From the NCBI GenBank assembly GCA_937858365.1, contig CALLYK010000174.1, forward strand, positions 1 through 44,478: 44,478 nt of DNA. Reading direction: 5' to 3'. How positions within the stretch are numbered: the first letter of the stretch is position 1; every line of letters starts with the position of its first letter. Made by a program: the position numbers and the translations under genes. Positions 16,427 through 24,892 of the stretch are shown here, in pieces. Origin of the DNA: an uncultured Isosphaeraceae bacterium. Its GTDB lineage: Bacteria > Planctomycetota > Planctomycetia > Isosphaerales > Isosphaeraceae. The notes under the pieces were generated by a model. That model was given only the letters and a program-made list of their open reading frames with translations, was not told the DNA's origin and ran no database searches.

Positions 16427-17623
16427 TTAGGCACGATTGCGTTTTCGGGATTTTCGTTCGGACCTGCGTTTGGCCCGTTTTTCGGCCGCTTCGCGGGCCC
16501 TCGCGACATCGCGAGTCGGTTCGGGGTTGGTTTTCGGGGTCGCCGAGGCCGGCGGGACCGGGGCCGCCACCGGCTTGGGCGATTTGGGGACCTCGACGAC
16601 GGGCCCCGGGGTGGGAGGGGCATACGGCGCCATGATCCGGAGGGGCGGGGCGCTTTCCGGAGCGGGCCGAGGCTTCCACTTCGCGCGGTCTTTCGCCTCG
16701 GCGAGCTGTTCCTTCGGGGTGGTGGGCTCGGCGTCGTCGTCGACCACGGGGTCGTACGCGGGTTTGGAGGGCCCCTTGCCCTGTTCGCGTCGCTTCCGGA
16801 TGCGTTCCAGCTCTTGGTCGGCCCGTTCGAATTGCCGATGGGCCTGGTAGTAATAACGGCTGAGGCGCAGGAACGCGGGGGAATCGTAGTGTCCCATTCC
16901 GGCCACGCCCATTTGCCGCCGAGACTCGTCGTCGTCGATCAGTTCGTCGGTCTCGATCGTCTCGAGACGTTCGATCTGATTGCGGCTCGTCTCCTTCATT
17001 TCGGCGGCGGTCCAGGTGGACATCTTCATGGGGTCGCGTTCCAGGAACTCCTCGGGGACGCCCAGCAAGCGGGCGGCGAGGAGTCGTTGGGACTCGTCCC
17101 AAGTGCCGTTTTGGTCGACGGTTTCGTCGAGATAGAGCCACCTTTCCCGGAGCCAGCGGGCCCCGTGAAGGGTGCCTTCCAGGCGAGCGACGACCACGCC
17201 CGGCCGTTTGGCGAGGCGCGCGCCCAGGTCTTCGGCGTCGGCCCGGCGATCGGCGTCCCACATGTTGGGGCACTGGGCCCGATCGCTCCAGTTGAGTCCG
17301 AAGAAGGTCTCGGTGTTCCAGGCGACGCGCGTGCGCATCAGACCGAGGGCGCGCTCTTCGATGAGGTCGCGTTCCCGGTTGGTGGCGGGCTGGAACTGTT
17401 CGGTATAGCGCGCGATGAGGCGGTCGACCTCTTCGCGCATCTCGGGCGGCATGACGATCCCCGCGCCGGAAAGGCCGTGTTTGAGGCCGTTCTCACGAGA
17501 CCGGGCCTTCCCGCGAGGGGTCTTGGGCCCGGTGGACAATTGGGCGTTGCGTTGGTTGGCCCGCACGCGGGCCGGACTGACCGTGGGGGCCTCGGCCGCC
17601 ACGACAACATCGTCGAGGGACAT
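16427..17623 (-). CDS. Planctomycete protein with the 'RAN-xx-NAQ-x-STGP-K/R-TP-xGKA' N-terminal motif
   Basis: This 398-residue cytosolic protein starts at ATG 17623, with AAAGGAC upstream. Near its start is ARVRANQRNAQLSTGPKTP, then GKARSRENGLKHGL. This motif recurs in many planctomycete and acidobacterial proteins of unknown role and is often multicopy. The middle (about 60-260) is helical and charged, with REEVDRLIARYTEQFQPATN and ERDLIEERALGLMRTRVAWN. It ends in a long disordered Pro/Lys/Arg-rich tail (KRRSERKSRKRNRA) that could bind nucleic acid. It lies 163 bp downstream of the giant deaminase gene on the same strand, but has its own spacer and terminator. No function can be given. Context near a possible defence gene is noted without inference. 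Confidence 0.7.
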   Translation of the reverse strand: MSLDDVVVAAEAPTVSPARVRANQRNAQLSTGPKTPRGKARSRENGLKHGLSGAGIVMPPEMREEVDRLIARYTEQFQPATNRERDLIEERALGLMRTRVAWNTETFFGLNWSDRAQCPNMWDADRRADAEDLGARLAKRPGVVVARLEGTLHGARWLRERWLYLDETVDQNGTWDESQRLLAARLLGVPEEFLERDPMKMSTWTAAEMKETSRNQIERLETIETDELIDDDESRRQMGVAGMGHYDSPAFLRLSRYYYQAHRQFERADQELERIRKRREQGKGPSKPAYDPVVDDDAEPTTPKEQLAEAKDRAKWKPRPAPESAPPLRIMAPYAPPTPGPVVEVPKSPKPVAAPVPPASATPKTNPEPTRDVARAREAAEKRAKRRSERKSRKRNRA

Positions 17624-17786
17624 GACAGTGTCCTTTCTTTGAGGACCGAGAAATTGAAACTCCGGGCCAAACGGCCCATTCTTCCCTATCGACGAACTCT
17701 ATGATAACGAATGAGGGAAAATGGAAGGAGTGGAGAAAACAATTCGAGAATGGGTCTCAATTGCCCGTAAACGAAACAAGGCGATT

Positions 17787-20700
17787 TCAGGTGGGATTGA
17801 CCCAGACGTGTCCGGGGATTGGGAAGTCGTGGGTGACGGTCGAGTCGTCAGTCAAGCGGTAGACGTCGTATTCGACGTGTCGAAGAAGGGCGGCGATCTC
17901 GTCTTTGGGTAGGAAGGCGTTCTTGAAGCCTCCCTTGGCGATCTTCAGGACGTCCCAGCGCGAGAGGCCGCCGGAAAGTCGGGCCGCCACGAGATACTCG
18001 TCGGTCAGGGTGGACCGGCTGTGAAGGAAGCGGTTGTCCGTGTTCAGGCAAACGTCCATTCCTTCGTTCATGAACACACGAAGGGGATAGATTTCACGAG
18101 CATTTTCCATTTCACGCGCGTTTTCATCGGGCTCGTCGTTCGGCCGGCGCTGGTCCGGCTCGATGAAGAGGTTGGTGCTGACGTTACTGATGGGACAGAG
18201 TTCCATGCAGATGCCGCGGCCGACGCAGTACGCGAGGAGCTTGTGTTGTTCACGGAGGCGCAGGCCGTGGCCGATGCGTTGGGCGCCGAGGAGGTAGACG
18301 GCGTCCCAGATGCTGGAGGCGGTGGCCGCCTCTCCGGCGTGGATGGTGATCGGCGCGCTGACGACGAAGAGTTCGGCCATGCTTCTGCGGAGGTCGTCCA
18401 CACTCACGTCCTTGTTGGCCTCGTCGCCGGAGAGGTCGAAGCCGACGACACGGCAGCGCGCCCACCAAGAGCCGGGGAGGTCGAAGCTGTGCATCGGGTC
18501 TTGGCAGCGCAACGGACGTTCCACGCCCCGTTCCAGATAGGTCCGCACGAGGGCGACGACATCACGTAGTTGGTTGAGGTCCTTGTGGCGCTTGGCCCCG
18601 AGGATCAGGTTGGTCCGGGTCCAAAGCTGCTTGCCCTTGACTTCCCGGCGCCAGCACAGGTGCCGGTACTCCGCCTGTTTCTTCTTGAGTTCCGTTTCTT
18701 CAGCTACAGCCTCGGAGTTCACGGCCGGCTTGATTCTGTCGGAGATCGCACCGGCGGCTTGCCGACGTCGATTGGGCGGGAAGGCGCCGAAGAAGAAGGC
18801 GGCGAGGTCGAAGGAGAGACAGAGCAGGTCGGTCGCGTCGTGCGGGTTCATGCCTGCTTGACAGTACCCGGTGGTGGCGCAACGGGGTTCGGCGTAGATC
18901 ACGTTGTCTTTCACGTTCTGTCGGACGACATCGAAGCCCGCGAGGAGAAGGTTCTCCGGGAACTGGAGATGCTCCGCGCCGAGGAGTCCGGCGCCGCGGA
19001 GGTAACGCGCGAGGGTCCTGTGTTTGGGTTCGACCTCGGCGGGGTGGTCCAGGGGCATGGGGACGGACACGCATTGCTTCAGGTTGAGGGCCTGGAAGCG
19101 ACCGCCGGCGGCGTTCTTGTCGAGTGGAAAGGTCGTGGCGCTGGTGAATCGAAATTCGGCCTTGAACTTCTCGACGATTTCACGGCCGATGTAGAACGCG
19201 CCGTCGGCCTCAACGAACTCCTCCAACTCAAGTTCCAGCCATTCGGGCTGATTCAGAAGTTGGATGAAGGAGTCGAGGATGCAGCGGACGGCGGTCCGGA
19301 CGTTGGCGCCCACGCGTTTGAAGAGGAGTTCGAGCCAGGATCGCAAGCGTCCGTCCGGCGATTCGTCGTGCGCAACGGCCTTCTTGGTTTGGGCGTGACT
19401 CCAATTCCGCGAGACCCGGCGCAGGTGGTAGTCCAGCATCCGTTCGAGTTCGATCGCGAGCTGGGTCTTCGCGGTGTTGTCGTGTCCGGTCCAGACCTCA
19501 CCCAAGGTGGGCAAGTAGGACCAGGGTCGAAGCAGGGCGTCTTCGAGGAGATTGACGGCCTGTTTTTCCTGGAGTTCTTGGAAGACCTTGAAGAGTCCTT
19601 TGCGCTGTTGCCCTTCGTTGGCATCGCGGTCTTCGCGGAGGCGTTTGAGTGCGAAGTGAAAGACGGTGATCGCGGTCACCAGCAATCCGCACGTCTCGAA
19701 AGACTTAATGGGTCGGTCGGGGCGCGTGAGCCAGGAGACCACCTGGTCGTACACCTCGAGATCGGGGATGCGCGGCTTGACGACTTTGCCCCCTTTCTCG
19801 CGGGGCAAACGGATGAAGCGCGCGGCCGCCCAGATCGCCTCGGCCGCGAGAAGGCGTTTTCGCCCGGGCGACTCCGGCAGGTTCCAGACGATGTTGGCGA
19901 GCAGGACGGTCTTGCAAACGTCGCTCACGAGCGTGGCCATCGGCTCGTTTGGCTTGTCAGCTTTGTCGACATGGCTGTACAGGGCATAGCCGGCCGTGTT
20001 GGCCGCGAGGGCGGCGACGGTGCGGAGGCTGATGGACGTGCCCATGTGGAAGTGCAAGTCGGCCTTGGGCAACCGCCTCACCCAGGGGCGGTTCCATTCG
20101 TCGCCGACGATCTTCTCGTGGAGTTGCTCGCTGCGCAGGCGGTTGGCGATCCGAGGTACGACGCCGTAGAGCACTCGGAAGTTCGGTCGGGAGTTTTGCG
20201 GTTCCTTCTTGACCGACCGTTTTCCCACCTGGGCGAAGGTGAGCAGTGCGGGTATCCCATAAACGCGCGATTTGGGGGCGAACGCCTCGGCCCCGTGGTT
20301 CAAGCAAATGTAACTATGGCCCGCGTGTTCGTTACGGCTGAGGACGAAGAGGTGGGGCCGTTCGCGTTTTCGGCCGTTGTCCTTGGTCTCTCGGCCTTTC
20401 TCGATCTCGTCGAGGGCGATGTCGAGCCACTGGACGATGGCCGGGCCGATGAAACGCGTCTTGTGTTCGGCCTCGACCAGGATGATGTCGTAGTCCCAGA
20501 GGCTGTGTTCGCCCTCGGTCGGCGGCGAGTCCTCGAGATCGAAGACCTTGTCGCTCTCGAGTATCTCTTTCACGAGGGGCGCGTGGCGTCGTACGACGAT
20601 CTGCTTGCGGCCGATGGTCCGTTCGCGCCACCAGTCCATTTTGTCCCACCGGGAGTCTTCGAGAAAGTCGTAACCGGAGAGCGAGGCGACCAGTTTGAGT

Positions 20701-22244
20701 ACGTCGGCCTTCACGTCTTCACTTGGTGGGCCTTTGGGCCCGAGGGCCTCCAAGATGTCCTTGAGTTCGCGGACCACCGTCACCATGTTCGCGGGGAAGT
20801 CACTTTCGGAGGCGTTGGCGACCTGGACGGCGGCTCGGTCGAAGATGCGGATGTGGACCGAGTTGTTCACCTGGGCCGCCAAAACCAGGGCTTTTCCCTG
20901 GGTACGGAGCTCGCCCGCGTCGTGTACGCGGGGACACTCGAGCTGGAACGGCGCGAGGTCCACGCAATCGAGTTGGACATCACCCTCGACAACACCCTGG
21001 ACCTCACGAGACCGGAAGGCGGCGGCGAAGGCCAGGGCGAAATCGCTGCTGAGCGCCTCGCGGCGATGATCGTCGCGGACGTAGTCCTTGACGGCGAGCA
21101 CCTTGATCGGCGTCGATCCATCGGGACCACGTTTCGAATCGGCCGCCCAGGGGGCCGTCGCGTGCATCAGGCATTTCCCCAAGTCCCTGTAAATGTGAAA
21201 CATTTCCATTTTTGAGTAGATGATATTACGTTTGTGCGCGTATACGGTCAAAATCACGTTAAGTCTGGCAACTTGCCTATGTGCTTCTTGGGTCTCTTGG
21301 GGTGTCCTGGCGTTTTTCACGCGGGTCGTCCAGGTTTGTTTTCTTCTCTCCAATTCGGCGCATCTGCGCAGGTATTCGGAGCGTCTCTTTTCCAAATGGT
21401 AGAGTCCCGGCTCTTTTTTCATCCATTCCAGCGCACCGAGTTCCTTCTCGGCCGCGTTTTCGCGTCGCCGACCGAGCTGATGAAAGAGCGCAAGGTCGCG
21501 GAGGAACTCGGCTTCCTTGATCTTCTTGAATGGGTCTGCCAGTTCGGGGACAGGTGGCTCACTCGGCGAATCGTGTCCCTCTTCCAAGGCGGTCCCGCCG
21601 GGCGATTGCTGGTCTGAGGAATCGGGCGATTTGTGGAGCGAGCCCAGCCAGTGTCTCAGTCGTTTCTTCCGTTCGACGACTTTCCAGAGCCGGCCCACGT
21701 CTTCGCGCCAGGCCCGGAGCTCGGGCATGGTCAATCGGAAGAGCCGCGGGTGATTGAGAAGTCGAACGATGCCGCTTCCGAATCGTTTCCTCTGGGAGAC
21801 GGTCCCCCAACCATATCCCTGGACCATGCGCAAGAAAAAGTCGTTCAGTTGTCTGTTGCGGTTTCCCTTTTCGTCGTGCCTCTTGACATCCAGAAACGCG
21901 ATCGCGGCGTTCCAGGACTCAAGATCTTTTCGATCGGCCAGTGTTTCCTTGAGGTCCTTCGAGAAGAAGTCGCAGACTTCCTCGAAGTCCGCGTGGTAGT
22001 CGATCACGATCAACCAGGGCACGGAGAAGTCGGGGCCCGAATTCGCATCATTAAAATGAAGATTCGTCAAAGTATCCCAATCTTTGATGATGACGGCCTC
22101 GGGTACGAGGCCCGTCGCCTTCTTGGCCTTGATATCCTCCTCGACGATTTTCTGGACCTCCTCATGTCTCTGACGGCCTTTCGCGTTATTCACGCCCAGG
22201 GGCGCGACGGCGACATGGAGCCTGGGCAAGCTGGTCTCGCTCAT
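17787..22244 (-). CDS. Giant adenosine-deaminase-domain protein (1,485 aa), candidate nucleotide/RNA-deaminating defence effector
   Basis: The C-terminal half is a complete adenosine deaminase. Zinc ligands H731 and H733 lie in LPKADLHFHMG, H1302 and catalytic E1305 in ITIHAGEA, H1326 in RIGHG, and D1403 in CLNTDNRFLH. Supporting motifs are YAEPR (1117-1121), VVGFDLSGDE (1266-1275) and CMELCPISNV. ADA is about 340 residues; here it spans about 700, with a roughly 290-residue helical insertion between HxH and YAEPR. Residues 1-720 match nothing I recognise: an alpha/beta segment (1-165), a disordered linker (200-235), charged helices (236-350), then a receiver-like segment (about 548-670). No Walker A, CARF, signal peptide or membrane helix was seen. 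GGGAGAG precedes the ATG, and TTGACC lies about 40 bp upstream. Closest concepts are RADAR RdrB and Cad1, but RdrA and CRISPR genes are absent. The ADA fold is certain; the defence role is inferred. Confidence 0.85.
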   Translation of the reverse strand: MSETSLPRLHVAVAPLGVNNAKGRQRHEEVQKIVEEDIKAKKATGLVPEAVIIKDWDTLTNLHFNDANSGPDFSVPWLIVIDYHADFEEVCDFFSKDLKETLADRKDLESWNAAIAFLDVKRHDEKGNRNRQLNDFFLRMVQGYGWGTVSQRKRFGSGIVRLLNHPRLFRLTMPELRAWREDVGRLWKVVERKKRLRHWLGSLHKSPDSSDQQSPGGTALEEGHDSPSEPPVPELADPFKKIKEAEFLRDLALFHQLGRRRENAAEKELGALEWMKKEPGLYHLEKRRSEYLRRCAELERRKQTWTTRVKNARTPQETQEAHRQVARLNVILTVYAHKRNIIYSKMEMFHIYRDLGKCLMHATAPWAADSKRGPDGSTPIKVLAVKDYVRDDHRREALSSDFALAFAAAFRSREVQGVVEGDVQLDCVDLAPFQLECPRVHDAGELRTQGKALVLAAQVNNSVHIRIFDRAAVQVANASESDFPANMVTVVRELKDILEALGPKGPPSEDVKADVLKLVASLSGYDFLEDSRWDKMDWWRERTIGRKQIVVRRHAPLVKEILESDKVFDLEDSPPTEGEHSLWDYDIILVEAEHKTRFIGPAIVQWLDIALDEIEKGRETKDNGRKRERPHLFVLSRNEHAGHSYICLNHGAEAFAPKSRVYGIPALLTFAQVGKRSVKKEPQNSRPNFRVLYGVVPRIANRLRSEQLHEKIVGDEWNRPWVRRLPKADLHFHMGTSISLRTVAALAANTAGYALYSHVDKADKPNEPMATLVSDVCKTVLLANIVWNLPESPGRKRLLAAEAIWAAARFIRLPREKGGKVVKPRIPDLEVYDQVVSWLTRPDRPIKSFETCGLLVTAITVFHFALKRLREDRDANEGQQRKGLFKVFQELQEKQAVNLLEDALLRPWSYLPTLGEVWTGHDNTAKTQLAIELERMLDYHLRRVSRNWSHAQTKKAVAHDESPDGRLRSWLELLFKRVGANVRTAVRCILDSFIQLLNQPEWLELELEEFVEADGAFYIGREIVEKFKAEFRFTSATTFPLDKNAAGGRFQALNLKQCVSVPMPLDHPAEVEPKHRTLARYLRGAGLLGAEHLQFPENLLLAGFDVVRQNVKDNVIYAEPRCATTGYCQAGMNPHDATDLLCLSFDLAAFFFGAFPPNRRRQAAGAISDRIKPAVNSEAVAEETELKKKQAEYRHLCWRREVKGKQLWTRTNLILGAKRHKDLNQLRDVVALVRTYLERGVERPLRCQDPMHSFDLPGSWWARCRVVGFDLSGDEANKDVSVDDLRRSMAELFVVSAPITIHAGEAATASSIWDAVYLLGAQRIGHGLRLREQHKLLAYCVGRGICMELCPISNVSTNLFIEPDQRRPNDEPDENAREMENAREIYPLRVFMNEGMDVCLNTDNRFLHSRSTLTDEYLVAARLSGGLSRWDVLKIAKGGFKNAFLPKDEIAALLRHVEYDVYRLTDDSTVTHDFPIPGHVWVNPT

Positions 22245-22531
22245 CGGTGGTCTCTCCCGGACTTTGACAGATGTGGACAGGTCAACACGAAGACGCTGGG
22301 CGCCTTTGAATAGTGGCGACGCCGTCTTGTCCGGAGGAGATGTGCGAAGCTCTATCAGGACTTCATGTCACACTTCGACCCACCCATCAGCTTCCGGGCA
22401 AGCCATGCGCATATCACAGGTTATCCCGCTGGTCGTCAGGGCACAAGTCACATGTCGGTTTTTTGCCGATCCAACTTTCGATTCGGGCGGGTCCGTTGGG
22501 TCTGCTTTGACGAAGACCAACCGTTCCGCCT

Positions 22532-23362
22532 TCAGCCCCTCTTCGCGACCGCTTGCACCACCGCGATTCGTCGTTCGCTCAGGTTTCGGGCGACGTTCTG
22601 GAGCTTCGTCCGGGCGGTGGGTCCGAGCAAGAGGTGGATGCCCAGCGGTGGTGGTCCTTGGGCTTCCAGACGTGCCGTCGCCGCTTCGAACCAGGCCCTG
22701 GCCGCTTCGCCCCTGTCCAGCCAGACCGCGACCTTCAGGCCAACCGACTCAATCTCTCGTCGCGCTTCGGCGGGCGAGACCAGGTGGCTGATCGACGCCT
22801 CCTCCGCCCAAGGGACGGGGAAGTGGGGCGGGCCGCCTTCACCTTGGAAGATGTCGTGAAAGAGGAGCGTCCCGCCGGGTCGGAGCACCCGGGCGATCTC
22901 GCCGTAGAAACGGGCCTTCGCGCCGATGTTCATCTGGACGTGCTCCGTCCAAACAAGGTCGAACGAGGCGTCGTCGAAAGGTAAAGAAATCGCGTCGGCC
23001 CGGCGGAAGGTGACGCGGTCTCCCAGACCGACCAGCGTCGCGAGGCGCGCGGCCGCGTCCACGTATTCTTGTGTCAGGTCCACACCGGTGACGTCGCAAT
23101 GGAACTCCGAAGCGAGGAAGCGGGCCGAACCGCCCAGGCCGCAACCGACGTCGAGCACGCGCCGGCCCTTGGGAATGTCCACGAGGCGGGCCAGGTCGAG
23201 GGTGGCCTCGCGCCCGCGGACATGGAACTCATCGACCGGGGCCAGGTCGAGGGTGGTGAGGCGATCGAGGTCCTTCCCGGCGGCCTTCAGCGCCTCCAAG
23301 ACGGTCGCGAGGACCCGACCGCGACCGTAGTGGGACTCGACGTTTGAAGAGGGGTCGTTCAT
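22532..23362 (-). CDS. Class I SAM-dependent methyltransferase
   Basis: This 276-residue Rossmann-fold methyltransferase has motif I VLDVGCGLGGSARFLA (from residue 69), the acidic end of strand 2 in DVTGVDLTQEYVDAA, the motif II region ADAISLPFDDASFDLVWTEH, and the post-motif VLRPGGTLLFHDIFQGEGG. The pattern resembles small-molecule methyltransferases of the sarcosine/dimethylglycine, tocopherol and Coq5-like groups. The substrate cannot be named. It lies upstream of the deaminase gene on the same strand, but a 287-bp spacer without a visible gene separates them, so co-transcription is doubtful. It is in planctomycete sequence, about 1 kb from the accC join. Confidence 0.85.
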   Translation of the reverse strand: MNDPSSNVESHYGRGRVLATVLEALKAAGKDLDRLTTLDLAPVDEFHVRGREATLDLARLVDIPKGRRVLDVGCGLGGSARFLASEFHCDVTGVDLTQEYVDAAARLATLVGLGDRVTFRRADAISLPFDDASFDLVWTEHVQMNIGAKARFYGEIARVLRPGGTLLFHDIFQGEGGPPHFPVPWAEEASISHLVSPAEARREIESVGLKVAVWLDRGEAARAWFEAATARLEAQGPPPLGIHLLLGPTARTKLQNVARNLSERRIAVVQAVAKRG

Positions 23363-23455
23363 GCGACTGGCCCCACCTGACGGAAAAGGCGTGTGAGTGG
23401 AAGACGCCCCGATTCTACTCCAATACGGTCCCGTGGGTCCGCGCTTCCAAGCCTA

Positions 23456-24829
23456 TCAGGGCCGTTTGGCCGCGGCGGGCGGGGCGGGCATGAGTACCCT
23501 TTCCACCCAGGTCGTGTCCACGCGCCCTTCGATGAAGTCGGGATTGCGGAAGAAGCGACGGTGCAAGGGGACCGTCGTGGCGATCCCGTGGACCTCGATC
23601 TCGTCGAGCGCCCGGCGCATGATCGCCATCGCGTGGTTTCGGTCTCGGCCGTGCGCCAGCAGTTTTCCGACCATCGAATCGTAGTTCGGCGGCACGCTGT
23701 AGCCGGGCCTCACGTGGCTGTCCCAGCGCACTCCGAAACCGCCGGGGATGCGCAGGTCGGTGATCTTCCCTGGTGAGGGTCGGAAGTTGTGGTCGGGGTC
23801 TTCGCAGTTGATCCGGCATTCGAAGGCGTGGCCGATCTGGGGAACGTCGGCCTGTTTGAAGGGCAGGGGCTCGCCGGCCGCGATCAGGATTTGCTGCTTC
23901 ACCAGGTCGATCCCCGTGACCAGCTCCGTCACGGGGTGTTCCACCTGAATGCGCGCGTTCACTTCGATGAAATAAAAGTTCTCGTCGCGATCGACGAGGA
24001 ACTCGCAGGTGCCCGCGTTGACGTAGCCGCATTGCTTGGCCAGGCGCACGGCCGATTCGCAGAGGCGCTTGCGGGTCTTCTCGCTGATGTTGGGCGAGGG
24101 CGACTCCTCCACCAGCTTCTGATGGCGGCGTTGCAAGGAGCAGTCGCGCTCCCAGAGGTGAACGCAGTTGCCCTGGGAGTCGGCCATCAACTGGACCTCG
24201 ACGTGGCGGGGGCGATCGAGGTACTTCTCGAGATAGACGCTCGGGTCCTTGAAGGCGGCCTCGGCCTCGACGCGGGCCTGGCCCATGGCATTGAGGAGCT
24301 CGGCCTCTTCGCGACAAACGCGCATGCCCTTGCCGCCGCCGCCCGCCGCCGCCTTGATCATCACTGGATAGCCGATGCGCTCGACCAGCTCGTAGCCCGC
24401 CTCTGGCGTCTCGAGACGGCCGTGGCTGCCGGGAACGGTCGGGACGCCGGCGGCCGCAGCGGCATCGCGCGCCGCGACCTTGTCGCCCATCAGGCGGATC
24501 GACTGCGCCGTCGGGCCGACGAAGATCAGGCCCGCAGCCTCGACCGCGGCCGCGAATTCGGCGTTCTCGGCGAGGAAGCCGTAGCCCGGATGGATGGCAT
24601 CGGCACCGGTCGCCTTGGCGGCCGCCAGGATAGCCTCGCGATTGAGGTAGGATTTGGCAGCCTGCGGCGGGCCGATGTCGACCGCCTCGTCGGCGAGGCG
24701 CACGGCGAGCGAGTCCTTGTCGGCCTTGCTGTGCACCTGCACGGTGGCAATGCCGAGCTCCTTGGCCGCCCGGTTGATGCGCACCGCGATCTCGCCGCGG
24801 TTGGCAATGAGAAGCTTACGGATGGGCAT
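23456..24829 (-). CDS. accC: Biotin carboxylase of an acyl-CoA carboxylase; probably a chimeric reading frame
   Basis: The enzyme carboxylates carrier-bound biotin using ATP and bicarbonate. The full-length frame (457 residues) begins MPIRKLLIANRGEIAVRINR. It has the ATP-grasp glycine loop MIKAAAGGGGKGMRV (157-171), the metal/ATP site FIEVNARIQVEHPVTEL, and the C-terminal biotin carboxylase domain. The N-terminal 160 residues continue the alphaproteobacterial pxpA/carrier operon. From the glycine loop on, the style is planctomycete (YLEKYLDRPRHVEVQLMAD, CESAVRLAKQCGYVNAGT). Because the loop is nearly invariant, two genes could have been joined there without breaking the frame. It starts 63 bp after the carrier gene. 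The activity call is strong; whether this exact protein exists is doubtful. Confidence 0.8.
   Translation of the reverse strand: MPIRKLLIANRGEIAVRINRAAKELGIATVQVHSKADKDSLAVRLADEAVDIGPPQAAKSYLNREAILAAAKATGADAIHPGYGFLAENAEFAAAVEAAGLIFVGPTAQSIRLMGDKVAARDAAAAAGVPTVPGSHGRLETPEAGYELVERIGYPVMIKAAAGGGGKGMRVCREEAELLNAMGQARVEAEAAFKDPSVYLEKYLDRPRHVEVQLMADSQGNCVHLWERDCSLQRRHQKLVEESPSPNISEKTRKRLCESAVRLAKQCGYVNAGTCEFLVDRDENFYFIEVNARIQVEHPVTELVTGIDLVKQQILIAAGEPLPFKQADVPQIGHAFECRINCEDPDHNFRPSPGKITDLRIPGGFGVRWDSHVRPGYSVPPNYDSMVGKLLAHGRDRNHAMAIMRRALDEIEVHGIATTVPLHRRFFRNPDFIEGRVDTTWVERVLMPAPPAAAKRP
24310..24360. other. Probable chimeric junction inside accC (alphaproteobacterium / planctomycete)
   Basis: All genes to the right of this point look alphaproteobacterial, and everything to the left back to about 378 looks planctomycete. 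The change falls within accC at the codons of its glycine-rich ATP-grasp loop, a stretch conserved enough for assembly or PCR crossover. Placement within about 50 bp is by protein style only. Confidence 0.5.
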
Positions 24830-24892
24830 GGCGTTCGGCCGTCCGGGCTTGCCTGGCTCGTGCTGCGCTCAGAGCGCCCGAGCCGTCGCAGC

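Noticed and set aside
17721-17912. 63-codon plus-strand ORF beginning in the spacer after the deaminase gene
   Set aside because: Most of it overlaps the end of the deaminase gene in antisense; no family match, and the spacer is better explained as regulatory DNA.
18570-21215. 881-codon open frame on the plus strand opposite the deaminase gene
   Set aside because: It is the antisense of the ADA gene in GC-rich DNA. The translation is repetitive Val/Gly/Asp/Glu-rich and shows no family motif, whereas the minus strand has a full catalytic domain.
17624-22531. RADAR locus or CRISPR-linked Cad1 locus around the deaminase
   Set aside because: No AAA+ ATPase resembling RdrA, no CARF domain, no cas gene and no repeat array were found on either side, so the known system names are not applied.
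22245-22531. Possible small gene between the deaminase and the methyltransferase
   Set aside because: Open frames here run into the antisense of the methyltransferase, lack ribosome sites and have no recognisable product.
24310-24360. Recent horizontal transfer as explanation of the composition change in accC
   Set aside because: A transfer boundary inside one codon-conserved loop, together with further gene-breaking joins at both window ends, is better explained by chimeric assembly. It is kept only as an alternative.
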